DNA of 64,000 bases from Isoetes taiwanensis (taxonomy: Eukaryota; Streptophyta; Lycopodiopsida; Isoetales; Isoetaceae). The stretch is taken from NCBI GenBank assembly GCA_021234155.1, contig JAJEKV010000041.1, forward strand, positions 13,154,689 through 13,218,688, in the 5' to 3' direction. The first letter of the stretch is position 1. Each line of letters starts with the position of its first letter. The notes below the pieces were generated by a model. It made no database searches. It was not told the origin of the DNA and worked only from the letters and a program-made list of their open reading frames with translations. Made by a program: the position numbers and the translations under genes. This document shows positions 21,345 through 33,864 of this stretch, in pieces.

Positions 21345-22976
21345 TGTGACGTCCCCTACTCCTTATCGATGCCCACATCGTATTGAAGGAGAGCATTCCC
21401 CACAGGCGGCTACAGCGGCGGGGGCCATCCACGACTCCACTCCCATCCGGGATGAGCCAGCAAAGGGAAGAATGGATGTGTCATTCACCCGTCTTCCATC
21501 GGGTCGACCCCTATCTGCGGAAAGCGTGAATAAACAAGCGTGAGCACAACTAACGATAAACAAATACAAGTACCTCGAGAGGTGAATACAATACAACATC
21601 ACGAGATAGCAATACCATAGAAATAACATCATCACATAACATAAATAACAAGAGGGGAGATCCTACCCGGGCTCGGACTCGTGGGGATGGCCCGGCGGCT
21701 AGGGTCTCGAGTTCATTGCTGAGGCGAATTCATGGCAATGGATTTGGTGGCATAGAACATGGCTTAGGGTAGTCCACTCCATCCGCCCCTCCCGTGCACA
21801 CTTTGCGTGAGTAGGTGAGAAAAGTGTTGGGACTTGGCCGTAACTGCCAGGGTGAATAGCCGAGGGGCTACTACTACTTGGGTTGCATCTCCCCAGCCCG
21901 ATGAGGCGGGGAAGAGTTGCCTCCCCTCCGAGGCATCCATGCTCATCACAAGGCGGCTAGAGGGCCACTTGCCCTTATTCGACTTGAACTCCTTTGGAAG
22001 GTCATATTCACCACCCCACAGTATCGAGCTCATGCCTTGCCCACACGCAAAGGTGACAAGCCATTAAGCCTAGCCCACGAGACCCCCGATGGAGGCCTTA
22101 CTACCCGGAGGGGTCGGTCCCCAAGTGATGAGACAAGTTCCTCCTTATCAACCGCCTAGCCCCTTCACCCCACAACCAGGCGGGCTCACGTGCACGGGCC
22201 GCATATAATTGGGAACTAGTGGTGCTACCTAGGATCATCGCTACCACGACTTTAGGTCTCTACCCCCTTCCCAATACATGGAGATCACAGTGAAATACAT
22301 ACAACATCACAGTAACCCAAATAGAGAATATCATCTAATCTATCTACCTAAACAACGAGTTAGGTTCCTTAGTTAGGGCTTATGATCTCGGGATCTATAA
22401 GGCCTCTAGAGTTGATCTAACATACTAAACCAGACCTATTGCCTTGCCCAAAGGCGGCTTTGCACAACGAGAACAACTAGATACACCTTCTTGACCCGCC
22501 CTCGACCCTCGGAAGGCGTCCATGCTCTGATCTTGTTGAAGATGGTCGCTAATCGATAATCTGTTTGTGCAAATCCGGCTTTTTGAGCTCGGCAATGTGG
22601 ATTGAAGTCCGACTTGGCGAAATGGCTCAAGAGAACCACGAACTTCGAGAGAGGAAAGGAGCTCTAGGAAAAACCCTAAAATGCAAAGAGAAGAAAGGTT
22701 TAGGGTTTAAGGGGAAAGCCCTTTTATAGAAACCCCTAGGGTTAGGTTAGATATTGGCCAAATGGGATTCGGCCATTTGGCAATGGGGTCCATGGGGTTA
22801 TTAATTGTGTATGTTTATTTAACATGCACAACATTCAATGTTGCCCCCTAGGTGCAACCCTTGCCCCCTAGGTGCAACCCTATACGTCTCGCAAGTACAT
22901 GTCATCCGTGACATGTACGGGTGACGTGGTAGTATAATATACGTATTCGGGGCGTATATTATGTTGGAACGTCACA
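21345..22976 (-). repeat. 5' LTR of the minus-strand retrotransposon
   Basis: This is the partner of 8225-9842. It begins (plus strand) tgtgacgtcccctact and ends ggaacgtcaca. It contains a perfect tandem pair of the 20-bp unit ttgccccctaggtgcaaccc at 22841-22880. Open reading frames of 60-90 codons inside it are incidental, because the same positions are interrupted in the other LTR. Confidence 0.9.
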
Positions 22977-23830
22977 CATTCCACATCATCAAACTTCATG
23001 CCGGTTAGGCAGTTCGAACAACACCAACCGACAACAGGGTTGACCAGCAGTTTACTGGCAACAGCCAGTTTGGAGCGGTTTTTGGCATATTTTCAAAAAC
23101 CCATATGAGCAAAGGTTTGCCCCCTAGGGGCAACCCAAAAAGGTCATTGTTAGAAAGAGAGAGAAAAGTATTAAGTGGATGCACAAGTGGACGAAAGTAG
23201 CATTCCTACTAATTACAATAAGGTATGCCATAAATTAGTCAAGCACTAAGTTGGTGGACATAAATATGAACACCAGGAATGATAGCATCCACACAGAACC
23301 ATGCTGTTGGACATTCATGGCTTGCCAAACCAGTTATTAGCTATGGGTCAAAAAGAAGGTTAGCTTCCTCTTATAAGATCGAACTTCCATCATCGGTAAA
23401 TTTTGTCTTGAAAACTCCAAAACACCAAGTGTTGTCTCTGGGCATCTTATAATAGATATCAGTGGACCATCATATTCTTTGGAGCACGAGTTTGTTGGCG
23501 CAAACAAAATGTCTTAAATGATGAGCAATATTTTATTTTCCTTGGTCAAAATTGAGGCCCATTTAATGTGGTTGATCCAGATATAAAGTCCATGCCAAAA
23601 CAATACTAGCTGGACCAACAAACAATAAAAGCAGACTCTGACATTCTCATGCATGCATGTGGGGAGTGCACAACACCCGTTGATCCCATTTCTGAGCAGG
23701 GAAGGCCATGCGGATCTGTGCCGAACAGAGCTCATGGGCCCCGTGTTTCATTTGGAATGTTTCAACCTGTAGATGTCAAATCTCTAAATTAATCCTTTCC
23801 GTTATCTGGACTTTCTGCTTCGATTTGATG
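22977..23830. other. Intergenic spacer upstream of the amidase gene
   Basis: No gene is recognised. The ttgccccctaggggcaa palindrome at 23117-23133 recalls the one at 7475-7492. The 3' part is AT-rich and leads into the amidase promoter. Confidence 0.4.
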
Positions 23831-23833
23831 ATA

Positions 23834-23845
23834 TTATATAAAAGG
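23834..23845 (+). promoter_or_regulatory. Candidate TATA box of the amidase gene
   Basis: The motif ttatataaaagg lies about 70 bp before the proposed start codon at 23911. Position and sequence fit a plant core promoter; a pyrimidine-rich stretch (gttcttctctcat) follows at a plausible start-site distance. Confidence 0.5.
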
Positions 23846-23910
23846 TATGCTAACTGGGCTGTTCTTCTCTCATAAACCTATTTGATTTCATATAGCAAAT
23901 TTGGTTTTAT

Positions 23911-26900
23911 ATGGCTCTCAAGTGTATGCCTCCAGCTGAGGAAGTCATTAAAGAACGTGTGAAGTACGTTCCGATCAATATTACTGGTAAGCATTCTAAT
24001 GCATATGTTATGGGAATTATTCAGGGATCAAATGCATTCATGTAATATACTTCTCATTTGGGAGAGTCTATATAGCACCAAAATGCACCGGGATTATGCT
24101 GAGGATTTTGGCTTGGGCAATAGAAATGCCCGTGCTAGGAAATATCATAAAGTGGTACTTCATGAGGAAGAACAGGTTGCCGCAGGTACAACTTACTTAA
24201 ATTGCTACACTTGATCATGGTCTTTTTTACCGATTTTGATATTTGCAGACGCTATCGGAGATCTTAATTCCAGATGCTCCTATGTTTCTGCCAGAATTTT
24301 CTGCAGACGGTAAATATCTCTAGGATTCCTTGCCTAGGCTCCCATTTATTTACATACATTCCACTTTCAGTATTAAAAGAGCCCGCAACAAGTGAGCTTC
24401 ATCAAGATCTGGAACCAGCTTCTAAGGTAGCTATAGCAGTTGAATGTCTACCCATGTACTCCTCAAAATGCACAGAAGGATTCCCCTTCTTGTTTTGGAC
24501 AATAAGAGATTATGCTGATGCCTACAGAAGTGGAAGTATCACACCATTTGAGGTGACGGCTCATATCAATCAGCAGAGTTTAGATTAATCACTGAACTAT
24601 ATAATCTGTTCAAGAATAGGTTGCAGAGCGTTTCATAACAGCAGTACATGATTCTGAGAGGCAATCTCCACCTATGTCGTTTTTTATATCCTTTGATATT
24701 GATAATGTACGTGCTCAAGCTGCCGAATCCACAAAGCGGTTTGCTTCAGGTAGTTTCTATCATCTTTGAATTTTTAGAACAGAGTTTGTGCCTAGATCAG
24801 CAATGAACTTAGTGCTGATCCATGTATGTGCTTAAGCAAATTAGCATGATATACAATTGCCTGCAGTATCATGCTCTACTGAGTGAGGATGATCCAGATG
24901 CGCATTGTCTGGTCCTTGAATAGTCTTTTAACCAAGTTCTAACATGCTAATGCAAATCACACATGGTGAATACAAAAAAGAAGTCATTGTCCACTTATTG
25001 CTTCACATTTGCAATGATACCTAGGGTCGCCAATGTTCCTCCTATATTACCTGTCTCCTGTAAGGAACATGTTGTGCTTCCTGCTTTTGTTGGTCAATAA
25101 GGGTACGGTTCATTGAACTATTGATGCGTTTGCATGCAGGAGCACTCTTCCCATTAAGCAGCTTGTAAATTTGTCGATATTCCATGTGCAAAATGCTGCT
25201 CAACATTTTCTGTGCCTGTTTAAGTGGATCTCTGATTTTAGAGTTATCACTTCTGTAACGTCCAATTAGCTCTTATCTTGACCAGCCACTTGTGATTTGT
25301 GGTGTGCAGGATGTCCGTTGTCTGTTTTGGATGGAATTTTGGTTGCAGTAAAGGATGATATTGATTGCCTTCCATATGAAAGCAAGGGTAATGATATTAT
25401 TTTTCTCATCCATGCAAAGGCAACAGAGCTAACTTGCTTTTGCTTCAACCATTTAGGTGGAACCACATGGCTGCACAAATTCAGAGAAGTGAAAAGGGAT
25501 GCAGTTTGTGTATCGAGGTTGAGGGATTGTGGAGTGGTGTTTGCTGGGAAGACCAATATGCATGAACTTGGAATGGGAACAACAGGCAGCAATCCTCTAT
25601 ATGGGTATCGTAATAGTGTCTAGCATCTTTTTCTTCGACACGATAGGAGTATATTACATTAACAGCTTAGAGCACTTCCATGTTGTCTTCTTCTACATAT
25701 ACTTTTCACCTTTGTATGGTTCCAACGTGGAATAATAAAAGTGAATGTTGTAAATCCTTATTTTGAGTTCACATACCTTTTGCAGAAGATAGGCGGTTCT
25801 ATCTTTGAAACAGAACAGTTGCTACTGTAGATTGTGATGTCCCATTCTCATCATTTGGGATTTACTAATGCAAAGTGATTGGTCGATTAGGACTTCCCGG
25901 AATCCATACAACACAAATAGATATACGGGAGGTTCTTCGGCAGGGTCAAGCGCTGTTGTTGCTTCTGGTCTCTGCCCTGCAGCTCTTGGCACAGATACTG
26001 GAGGTATTCCAAGAATTGTACTTCCTTTGTATGGGACCTGAAGCTCCAGACCTGAAGCTCCAAAATGTAACATATAGTTTAACTTAATATGCAGGCTCTA
26101 TACGGATACCAGCAGCATTATGCGGGGTGGTTGGTCTAAAGAGCACCTTTGGCCGTATAACTTGCTCTGGGTAGGTACACCTGAAAGGTACAAGGACAGT
26201 ACATGTTGACTGGTTTTCTTAACAATGGCTTGCAGGTTGCTACCTGTTGGATATACTATGCTTTCAGTGGGTCCCATAGCTGCAACAGTTGAGGATGTAT
26301 TACTTCTGTATGTTCGGTTCATCTTAATCCTATTAGAAGGAATTTGCATACTAAGTAAACGATGAAAAAAACTGGAAATTGACACAATCCCATTTTGCAA
26401 CTCTTAGAGATAAATGATCATCAGTAAAGAGATCTTCTTTTCGCCAAACAAGAAGGCAAAGTAGATTGTGAAAGGTTTACGATCCCTAGTTTCTGCTAGC
26501 TCCCTTGTTTATCCTTGTCTGTGAATACGTGAATGAGTAATTATGCAGTGCTGATATATGAAGAGATATTTACAAATTCACTTGCAGCGCTCTCGCCAAA
26601 ACCAGCAAGGTGCACTTAATTGAAGGATAATAATGTCTAGCTAAGGCCAAATTAACACGGCAGCCAGTGGGATGTAAATGTGGTTTATGTCGTTTCTTAA
26701 ATTGTCTATAAGTATGGGTTTTTCTTTATTCTGATAGTAATACGCATATGGAGTTACGCTTATCAACTTCTAAGTAGTGCTGTTCATCCTACTGATTCCT
26801 GTTAATGCGTGTGCTAGTGGTCTCCTTATGCTATTGGATGTTTAACATGCAGTTATTCAGCCATGTTGGGCAGCCAAGATGGTGATGTTCTATGTTCACA

Positions 26901-29658
26901 TCCTGTAAGTGAATCTACTAAGATTGTCTTGCTTAGCAATTAAGTTAGTCTGTTTTTGGCTGGTATATGTGATTGGCTCTAAAGCTGTAAGTGAATGTCA
27001 GCCACCAGCTTGTATGCCGATTCTGCGGCAAACTTCTGCTATTGGAGATTTGAAATTGGGGAGGTACACAGATGTGCGTGAGAGTCCAAAACTTTAATAC
27101 TGTTACTGACGTCATGATAAGATATGGGTATTGACTGCATATGTTCTATGCCTGTTTAGTGGTTTTTTGATTCCAGCAATGATGTTAATGAAGTTTGTGA
27201 CAAGGCATTGCATATCCTTGAGAAAGCGTATTCTGTAAAAGTAAGACATGATTTTTACTAACTAATAAATTTTAACTCTCTAACGGTTTTTTGGTTGGTC
27301 AAGGGTGATTTGTTCATTCTCGTGTATTTGTGCTGTAGATAATGGAAGTTGATATACCTGAATTAGAAGAACTGCGGAATGGTCACCTAATCACAACAGG
27401 TTCTGAAATATTGTCTTTCCTGAGCACATATTATAAATATGGGTGAGTTTTACGTGAGGCATAGTAAATCCATTTGTTGCATTTCTACATCTGAAGTCGC
27501 AAAATGATTACAGGATGAAGAAGACTAGTTATGAATCTCGTGTAACTTTAACTTTCTTTGAGTATTTCAAATCTAATCTCTATGTCAATGCACAACGGCT
27601 AAGGTAACCTTTTTAAATTCTTGAGTTGAAGGTAATACATTTTGCAATTTAGATTAACCTGCAGAGAAAAATAAACTTAGTTGATGAAACAAAACTTTTG
27701 TTCTAGTCCTAATCTTGCGTAAACTCGTGTTAAAATGCTGGTTACTATATTTGGAATTTCCTCTTTGATTTTTCTTATGATGTAGCTTTATTCTGAATCA
27801 GTATGATCTTTGCTAAGTAGTGGTTTCATCATGATGCTTGTTGCAATATGGCAAATCATTATGCTTTATAGATAAACACATACATTTACAATTATTTCGA
27901 TTGTTATATTATATAGTGATTGTCTATTGAAAAACCCTGTGAAACTTGAATATTTTGTTGTCTATCGTTTGACCTTTGGTTTATAGACGGAGGCTATTGT
28001 TCTACCATATGGAGATATTTAAGACGGTTGACATTATTGTAACACCAACAACAGCGTAAGCAGCAAACATTGTGTAATATTACTTTTATTCTTTTGCTTT
28101 GAAGCTATACTGAAACTGATGTGTTCTTTTGGCTCTTAAACAGCATAACAGCACCACTTATATCCTCTGGAGCACTTGACATTGGAGAAAGCGACCTCGC
28201 AACCAGTGGTTGCCTGATGTTTATTTTTTTAACCTTTCTTTTACGTTAGAAACTTAGTTGCTGCCGCGTTTCTTTTAGTGCATTTGCTTTGCAGTGATTC
28301 TGATGATTTAATGCAGGGAAACTTATGCGCTTCGTATTGGCAGCAAATTTTCTTGGCTTTCCAGCAATAACCATACCTGTAAGAATTCGGTTAAGGCAAA
28401 ACTGTCCCCTATCTACAATGATCATAAGAATCGCTGTTGTAAAGGAAGCACGTCAAATTTGTAACGTTCTGCATGTGGGATAAATAGTAGACAAAATGCG
28501 GATTAGCCATAGAATAGAATAGAATAGTTTTTGCTGAAGTGCGCTTTTGTAGGTTGGGCATGACTCCGAAGGACTACCAGTTGGGTTGCAGTTAATTGGG
28601 CGCCCATGGCAAGAAGCCTCATTACTGCGCTTGGCTTTTGCATTTGAGGTACGTCTGACTTCGCCAAAACTAAGCTTGTAGGCCTTGCACATTAGAAACA
28701 TTAAGGAAACGAGAAACATTAAGGAAACTATGTAGATGTGCGCAGATATATGTGCAAAGGCTGTACGGTCGCATTTTGATCAATAGTACCCATTATGTCG
28801 TTTAAAAATTACACACCCAATATGCATGCCAAACAAATATGCAACCTAAATCCAATTACATGCGAAATTGACCTGCTTGAAAACTTGTTTCTAGGTACAC
28901 TAAGATCAGCCCGACCAGTGTTTCACCCTAAGATCAATGTACAGTTCCAGTATATCTTTAATAATTTTAGACTTGCTAGCCATAGAGAGGATTATGGATT
29001 AACAATAGTTATAACTTTGTTTGTGTTGTAAAAGAGGCTTATTGATCAAGTACGGAGTTCAGATGATTATTCAAATAACAAATAACCTCATTCTTGAATT
29101 TAATTTGGGCTCTTTGAGTTTAGGATGCCACCTCTCTAATCAATGGATTGCTATTCCATTGCCAAAAAAGAAGGGTAGCTTAGAGCCTATCAGAAAACCT
29201 CCTAACGTTCCTTAAACAGTTGGGTATTTCAAGTTTTCTATCGGAAACGTGCATCTTCCTTATAGAAAAATACATGAAAATCTTTGGGAAAATGTCCTCC
29301 CAATGCAAAAACTCAACTGGAAACTATTCATTTTCCAATCAGAAAAACTTTCTTGACCTCAGAGTTCTCCCAGTGCTGGCAATACACGACAATTGAAGAG
29401 ATATTTTGGCACATGTCTTGATGTAGTATTGTTCTATGCTTAGTAAGCTCCACTTTTACACGTGTGTGTTTAATTGTAAAAGGTTTAATGTATCGTACTC
29501 TTTTTATTCTTCCAGCAGGTGTTATATCATAATCTTATTTTCTTTTAGTGGGCTTTTAATTGTAATACAAGGTGTTTATTATAATCTTGTTGTCCTTCCA
29601 GGAGTTGTGTTTACCATATAGAAGGCGGCCCATGGTCTTTTACGATATGTTGAAATGA
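23911..29658 (+). CDS. FAAH: Fatty acid amide hydrolase-type amidase, 20 exons, intact
   Basis: Twenty exons join in phase from ATG to TGA (597 aa): 23911-23986, 24076-24185, 24249-24309, 24371-24552, 24620-24749, 25310-25387, 25457-25604, 25891-26003, 26095-26170, 26236-26307, 26853-26904, 27002-27073, 27160-27240, 27339-27442, 27514-27603, 27987-28055, 28144-28208, 28317-28378, 28553-28648, 29602-29658. All introns start GT and end AG. The protein belongs to the amidase-signature family and resembles plant FAAH, which hydrolyses N-acylethanolamines and related acyl amides. The catalytic triad is Lys201 (VAVKDDID), cis-Ser277 ([10 protein letters not shown]) and nucleophile Ser301 (GTDTGGSIRIP). 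The 76- and 24-residue spacings equal those of the Arabidopsis enzyme as I recall it. The N-terminal hydrophobic segment ([20 protein letters not shown]) may attach it to membrane. Length is close to the ~607 aa usual in plants. Exon 1 is assigned from its match in phase and the absence of a better upstream ATG. No damage is seen. Confidence 0.93.
28649..29601 (+). other. Last, long intron of the amidase gene
   Basis: This 953-bp intron separates the main C-terminal exon (ending ...LAFAFE) from the 57-nt terminal exon that encodes [14 protein letters not shown] before the stop. It starts gtacgt and ends ttccag. No mobile element is recognised inside it. The terminal exon could easily be missed by gene finders. 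Confidence 0.8.
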
Positions 29659-31190
29659 TTGTTCAATTTATAGCATGACAAAGATCAGAACTCAAAGTTT
29701 TGATTGAGAAGAAAAGCTCTTTAACATCCATTGATGCCCTCTAGCCTAGGAGACACACATACCACTCAACATTTGCTTTAATGGGCCTCAAAAGTCAAGG
29801 GTCTTATATAATATTCATATTTGCAAACTTTCTTGTTGATGGTTCAAGATAGACTTTAGCATTACCTAATGTGGTAAAGAATTCGAAGAGTTGTTGGGGA
29901 AATTGTAAGTATTTATTTTTAAGAAGATAGATAGTGTTTTACATCATGCCACATTGTCAGCATCTCCATAAGGGCATATGACGGACCCCCAGAGACTTGA
30001 ACACAAAATCTTTTAATTGCTAACCCAATGGACTAGCCACTAAACTGAAGATCTCTTAATCACCCTTAGGGACTATGGCTATTAATCATTGAAAAATATG
30101 GGGAATATTTAGGAATATTTATTTTAGGCCACTAATAATGAATGGTGGATGTAAAAAAAAATAAAATAAAAGGAATAGAAAAGTATCTTTTTAGCTCGGG
30201 GAGATTATAGAGCAAGCCAGAATAATAATAAGAAAGGTAGATATAATGGAGAATTGTGTTTCTTCAAACGCATTCTAGAGCTTATGTCGAAGGAGCTAGA
30301 GGGAGTTTTTTGAGGGAAAAAGCATGGGGCTTGTGAGTACATTCTAGATGCAAATATAACTCTTATTATATATTTGTACTCGAAGTTAATAGACTTTTTA
30401 CCTTCGAGCCTTCTGCATTAGCATTGTTGTGTTTAAGTTTTTTGAGGGAAAAAACATGAAGCTTGTGAGTACATTCTAGATGCAAATATAACTCTTATAT
30501 ATTTGTAGGGCTTTTCGAAGTTAAAGAGACTTTTTACCTTCGAGCCTTTTGCATTAGCATTGTTGTGTCTTCATGACAGCATGATAATACTATGATTTTA
30601 TGTGTTAGAATGGTGTTGATCACTGATTTCCTTCTAGATATTAAGCATGACATATTTCAAAGTTGAGACTTTGCAAATAAGCTTTAGATGGACAAGCTAG
30701 TCATAGTTTCATCTGTTCTTCCAAAGAAGAGCTTGTGTTAAACATTTGCTTACTTTCATCTCTATAAACTATGCAAACTTTTCACAATTCTTTGAGGATA
30801 AGCTTGTAGTACATTTGACTGCACATATCGTTACATGATGTTTCGACCTTGCCCAAGTTGTAAATAATGTTTCAACCTTGCCTAAGTTGCTCAAGTTGTA
30901 ATTAACTAATTGTCATAGCAAGGAAGTTTTTAGGTAAAACAAATTCTTCATGTGTAGAAGATAATTTGTTAAATTTTGTGATATCCGTAGTGATAATGCT
31001 TTGGTCTTCCACGGTCCAGAGAGGCATGTGTAAACCTAAGTGTTGTCATCGACTTAGTGTCCATTTTCCTAGATATATTTTCTATCCTGCCTTCTACCTT
31101 TGTGTCTCTATATTGTTTGACTATCTAGATGAGATACATTGCTTATGTTGCATTATGAGAAAATATTTTGTATTTTTTTAAGTGTTCAGA
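29659..31190. other. Intergenic, AT-rich, with a ~132-bp tandem duplication
   Basis: No gene is seen. Two tandem copies of a ~132-bp unit lie at 30305-30436 and 30437-30570, both containing gttttttgagggaaaaa, tgtgagtacattctagatgc and accttcgagcctt. They differ by small indels. Confidence 0.6.
29970..30065 (-). mobile_element. Possible tRNA-derived SINE head
   Basis: The minus strand from 30055 reads gtttagtggctagtccattg, then ~20 bp later gtgttcaagtctctgg. These look like RNA polymerase III box A and box B (GTTCRANNC) at tRNA-like spacing. The downstream end and any target duplication were not resolved, so the assignment is tentative. Confidence 0.4.
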
Positions 31191-31325
31191 TGCCCTTAAG
31201 ATTTACGTTAATTACCTAATATCCCTTAAGTTTCATGTTTGTTTCCCAAAGGCCCTTGAGATTTATGTTAATTAGCCAATTGCCCTTAAGTTCCATGTTA
31301 GTTTCCCAAATTCCCTTGAAATCCA
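31191..31325 (+). repeat. 30-bp/60-bp tandem repeat
   Basis: The unit cccttaagatttacgttaat recurs with an exact 60-bp period (31191, 31251, 31311), and each 60-mer is itself two related ~30-bp halves (cccttaag... twice). About 4.5 half-units are present. Confidence 0.75.
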
Positions 31326-33860
31326 TAACATGACACCTTTTTCAAAATTCAAATGTTTCAAAATTTATCAAATACACCCCTTAAAATTCTGCTTGACTAT
31401 AAGAGAATCGTTATAACTTGGTGAGAGCAGATCTCTGGAAGCAAATTGCTAAGAGCAACCAATGCAGCTTGTTGAGAACAAATCACAGTTTGGTGCCTTC
31501 ATTTAAGAATTCCCTGAATAGAAGCATTTTGCCCAAAGAGGCACCATCAGTATCTGCTGAAGAGGGTATTCCAAGAAATACAAATAACTGGAGGGCATTT
31601 GGTGAAGCTCTAAATTCTATAAACGGATATATGTTGACTAAGGGCATTTTACAAAATTAACAAAACTCAAGGTATCTCGTGAAATACGTCAAACATAAGG
31701 GTATCTTGTAGGTTTTCCCTTGCATTGTTATGAAGTATATATCTTACCGAATGCATTGTTATATTGAATATTTGTATTGGTGATATGGTTTAAGGTTAAT
31801 AACTACTAATGGTGCTCGGGGGAGTGGCCTTGCATGGAACAATATTTATTGATATGATCAAGTAAGAAAGCCATTCAGTATGTCTAAGTCTTGATATTAT
31901 CAAGGAGAGAGCTAAAAATAAACCTTGACCTTTATTTAGAAGCAAAAAGGAAAAAAAGGTATTATTACCTATAAATAAAAGGACAACTTTGAGACGTGAT
32001 ATATCCGCGACCACAACTCAGAAATCGGCGATCCTTACCTTGTTGGAAAGCCTTTGAAGTCTAGTTTCAAGATTGGGCTTGGTTTCTATAGATTCCTTAT
32101 GATTTGAAAGTTATGCCCAGAAAGGTGCATAGGGGTCTGAGTTGATTGCACAACTAGATCTGCTTCTTCCTATGTTGATGATGTGCCTAGCCTTACCCTC
32201 TAGTATCTTCTCTTGTTCCTTGCTTGATCATATCATTAGAAGGAGTTCATGTAACACCAGTGGTTGGTGGCTAGAAAGAGTTTTGTTCTTATACAGTCTT
32301 GCAGAGTAGCTTGACTTGGTGATATCTCTTCTAGTTGGTCCGGTTGGGTGGTAAATCGAGTACCCTGTGGTATTTTATTTTCTAATAAGTTGATGAATTT
32401 GCAGGAAGAATAGAGCATTCGTAACAATTGGAATGTTGAAAGTGTATATATGCCATTTATAGATGTTTGAGAACATGTGATAATGTAAACATTGATCCAA
32501 CTTGTGAATAGAGCCGCAAGAATGAACGAGTATGATCTCACACTTTGTAATGGGTTGTATCTAAGGCATAGACTGATCATTCCGTTGAATGATTGACATG
32601 TCATACAACATGATCAGGTGTATATGAAGAAGGTTGAGAAATGGACATAAAGGAACCTTACGTATGTCCTTAGTTAGAGGTATACAAAGAAATTTACATG
32701 TTTTAGAAATATATTTATGCCACAAAAGATGCTCGAAATTCTTCCTCGTCGGTGTCCACCTCATACCACATGAATAGTACGACAAATCTAGCAATAAATC
32801 CGAACATTGTGGAACCTTAGTAACATGCTTGTTAGTTTATATATATGTGCACTTCACATGTTAACACAATTTGAGTACAAAGTTTGCCATAGTAATATTT
32901 AAGTCACATCATTCGTTGTACAACCTTCATAAGGCTTGCATGCATGCAATCAAATCAAGACCACTTTACCTTTTTCATTCTGAACTTATCCAGTTATAGA
33001 TGCATTCCATGACACTATATCAAGCTAAGGCATTTACTTGAAGACCTGCCTCATGCAACAAGTATTTTCTGCTTACATCCTCCTTTTGCAAATTCATAGC
33101 AATATACTGCACAAAAGAACCATGACAAGATGGATAAATAAGAGATAAAAACTTAGTACAAAAAGTACTTCGCGAAAGTATCAAGACATTTTCCACCAAA
33201 TGCATCAACATGCAATATCCAGAGCAGAATAAGAACCCAAAAAGTTTATTTATTTATAAAAATGCATTATTCTTATATTATGGTAAGTAGTGGGATGGAG
33301 AAATGATATAGCAGTTGTGATATCTTACCTTGTCATGTCAAGTGCAACTTAAACAATAGAACTAGCAACTGAAAGAATAACCTTGAATGCATATATTTAA
33401 ATGCATACATTTGAATGCAAATATTTTTTGCTTGCAATCTCCTTTTGCAAATTCATAGCAACATGATGCTATGCATAATAGATGATGGTAGTCAGGTAAC
33501 TAGCTTGTTGCCAATGCAACTAACATTCTACTGATTCAGAATCTCTTTTGGAGGACTCATATCTCTGCAATGATTTATACCGAACAATCATACAAAAGAA
33601 ACAATACAAGGACCATTCTAGCCTGCTAAGCAAATTGCCACTTCCCAAAAACATGGATCTTATTGATGAACCATTGCACAAATTGTGAATGAAAAATGCA
33701 TTTATCAGAAATATGATGATCCAAGTGTGTCATTTTGTCTGTGTTTACACCAAATGACATATTTGAGGAACTTCAACGGTTTAATGATGTTTTATACTAG
33801 GCATAAGGAACCATGTCCAAGATGAAAACACAGAAGGCCTCATTTCAAATATTAGTCGAC
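31326..33860. other. Intergenic region without recognised gene
   Basis: ORFs of up to 122 codons occur on both strands, but none has a recognisable motif or a matching splice structure. The composition is AT-rich throughout. Confidence 0.4.
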
Positions 33861-33864
33861 TAAT

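Larger units (their letters stand above)
8225..22976 (-). mobile_element. 14.75-kb LTR retrotransposon (Ty3/gypsy-derived), minus strand
   Basis: Two direct repeats of about 1.62 kb (8225-9842 and 21345-22976) bound an 11.5-kb interior. Inside the right LTR, the minus strand reads TGGTATCGAGC at 21341-21331. This is a near match to the initiator-Met tRNA primer site and sets the right LTR as the 5' LTR. Inside the left LTR, the minus strand reads aaggtggggagaa at 9855-9843, a polypurine tract. LTR ends are TGTGACGT... and ...ACGTCACA. Flanks CATTA (8220-8224) and CATTC (22977-22981) could be a 5-bp target duplication with one mismatch. The only recognised pol sequence is the integrase C-terminus at 13523-13952. 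RT, RNase H and protease were not found. It therefore resembles a large non-autonomous derivative and is interrupted by a Helitron. Confidence 0.85.

Noticed and set aside
25266-25592. Minus-strand ORF of 108 codons
   Set aside because: Shadow of two amidase exons on the plus strand.
28505-28530. (tagaa)n run inside an amidase intron, like the tails of copies B and D
   Set aside because: The ccgtggac...ttaaaa 3' end that accompanies the tail in the LINE-like family is absent, so it is just a short microsatellite.
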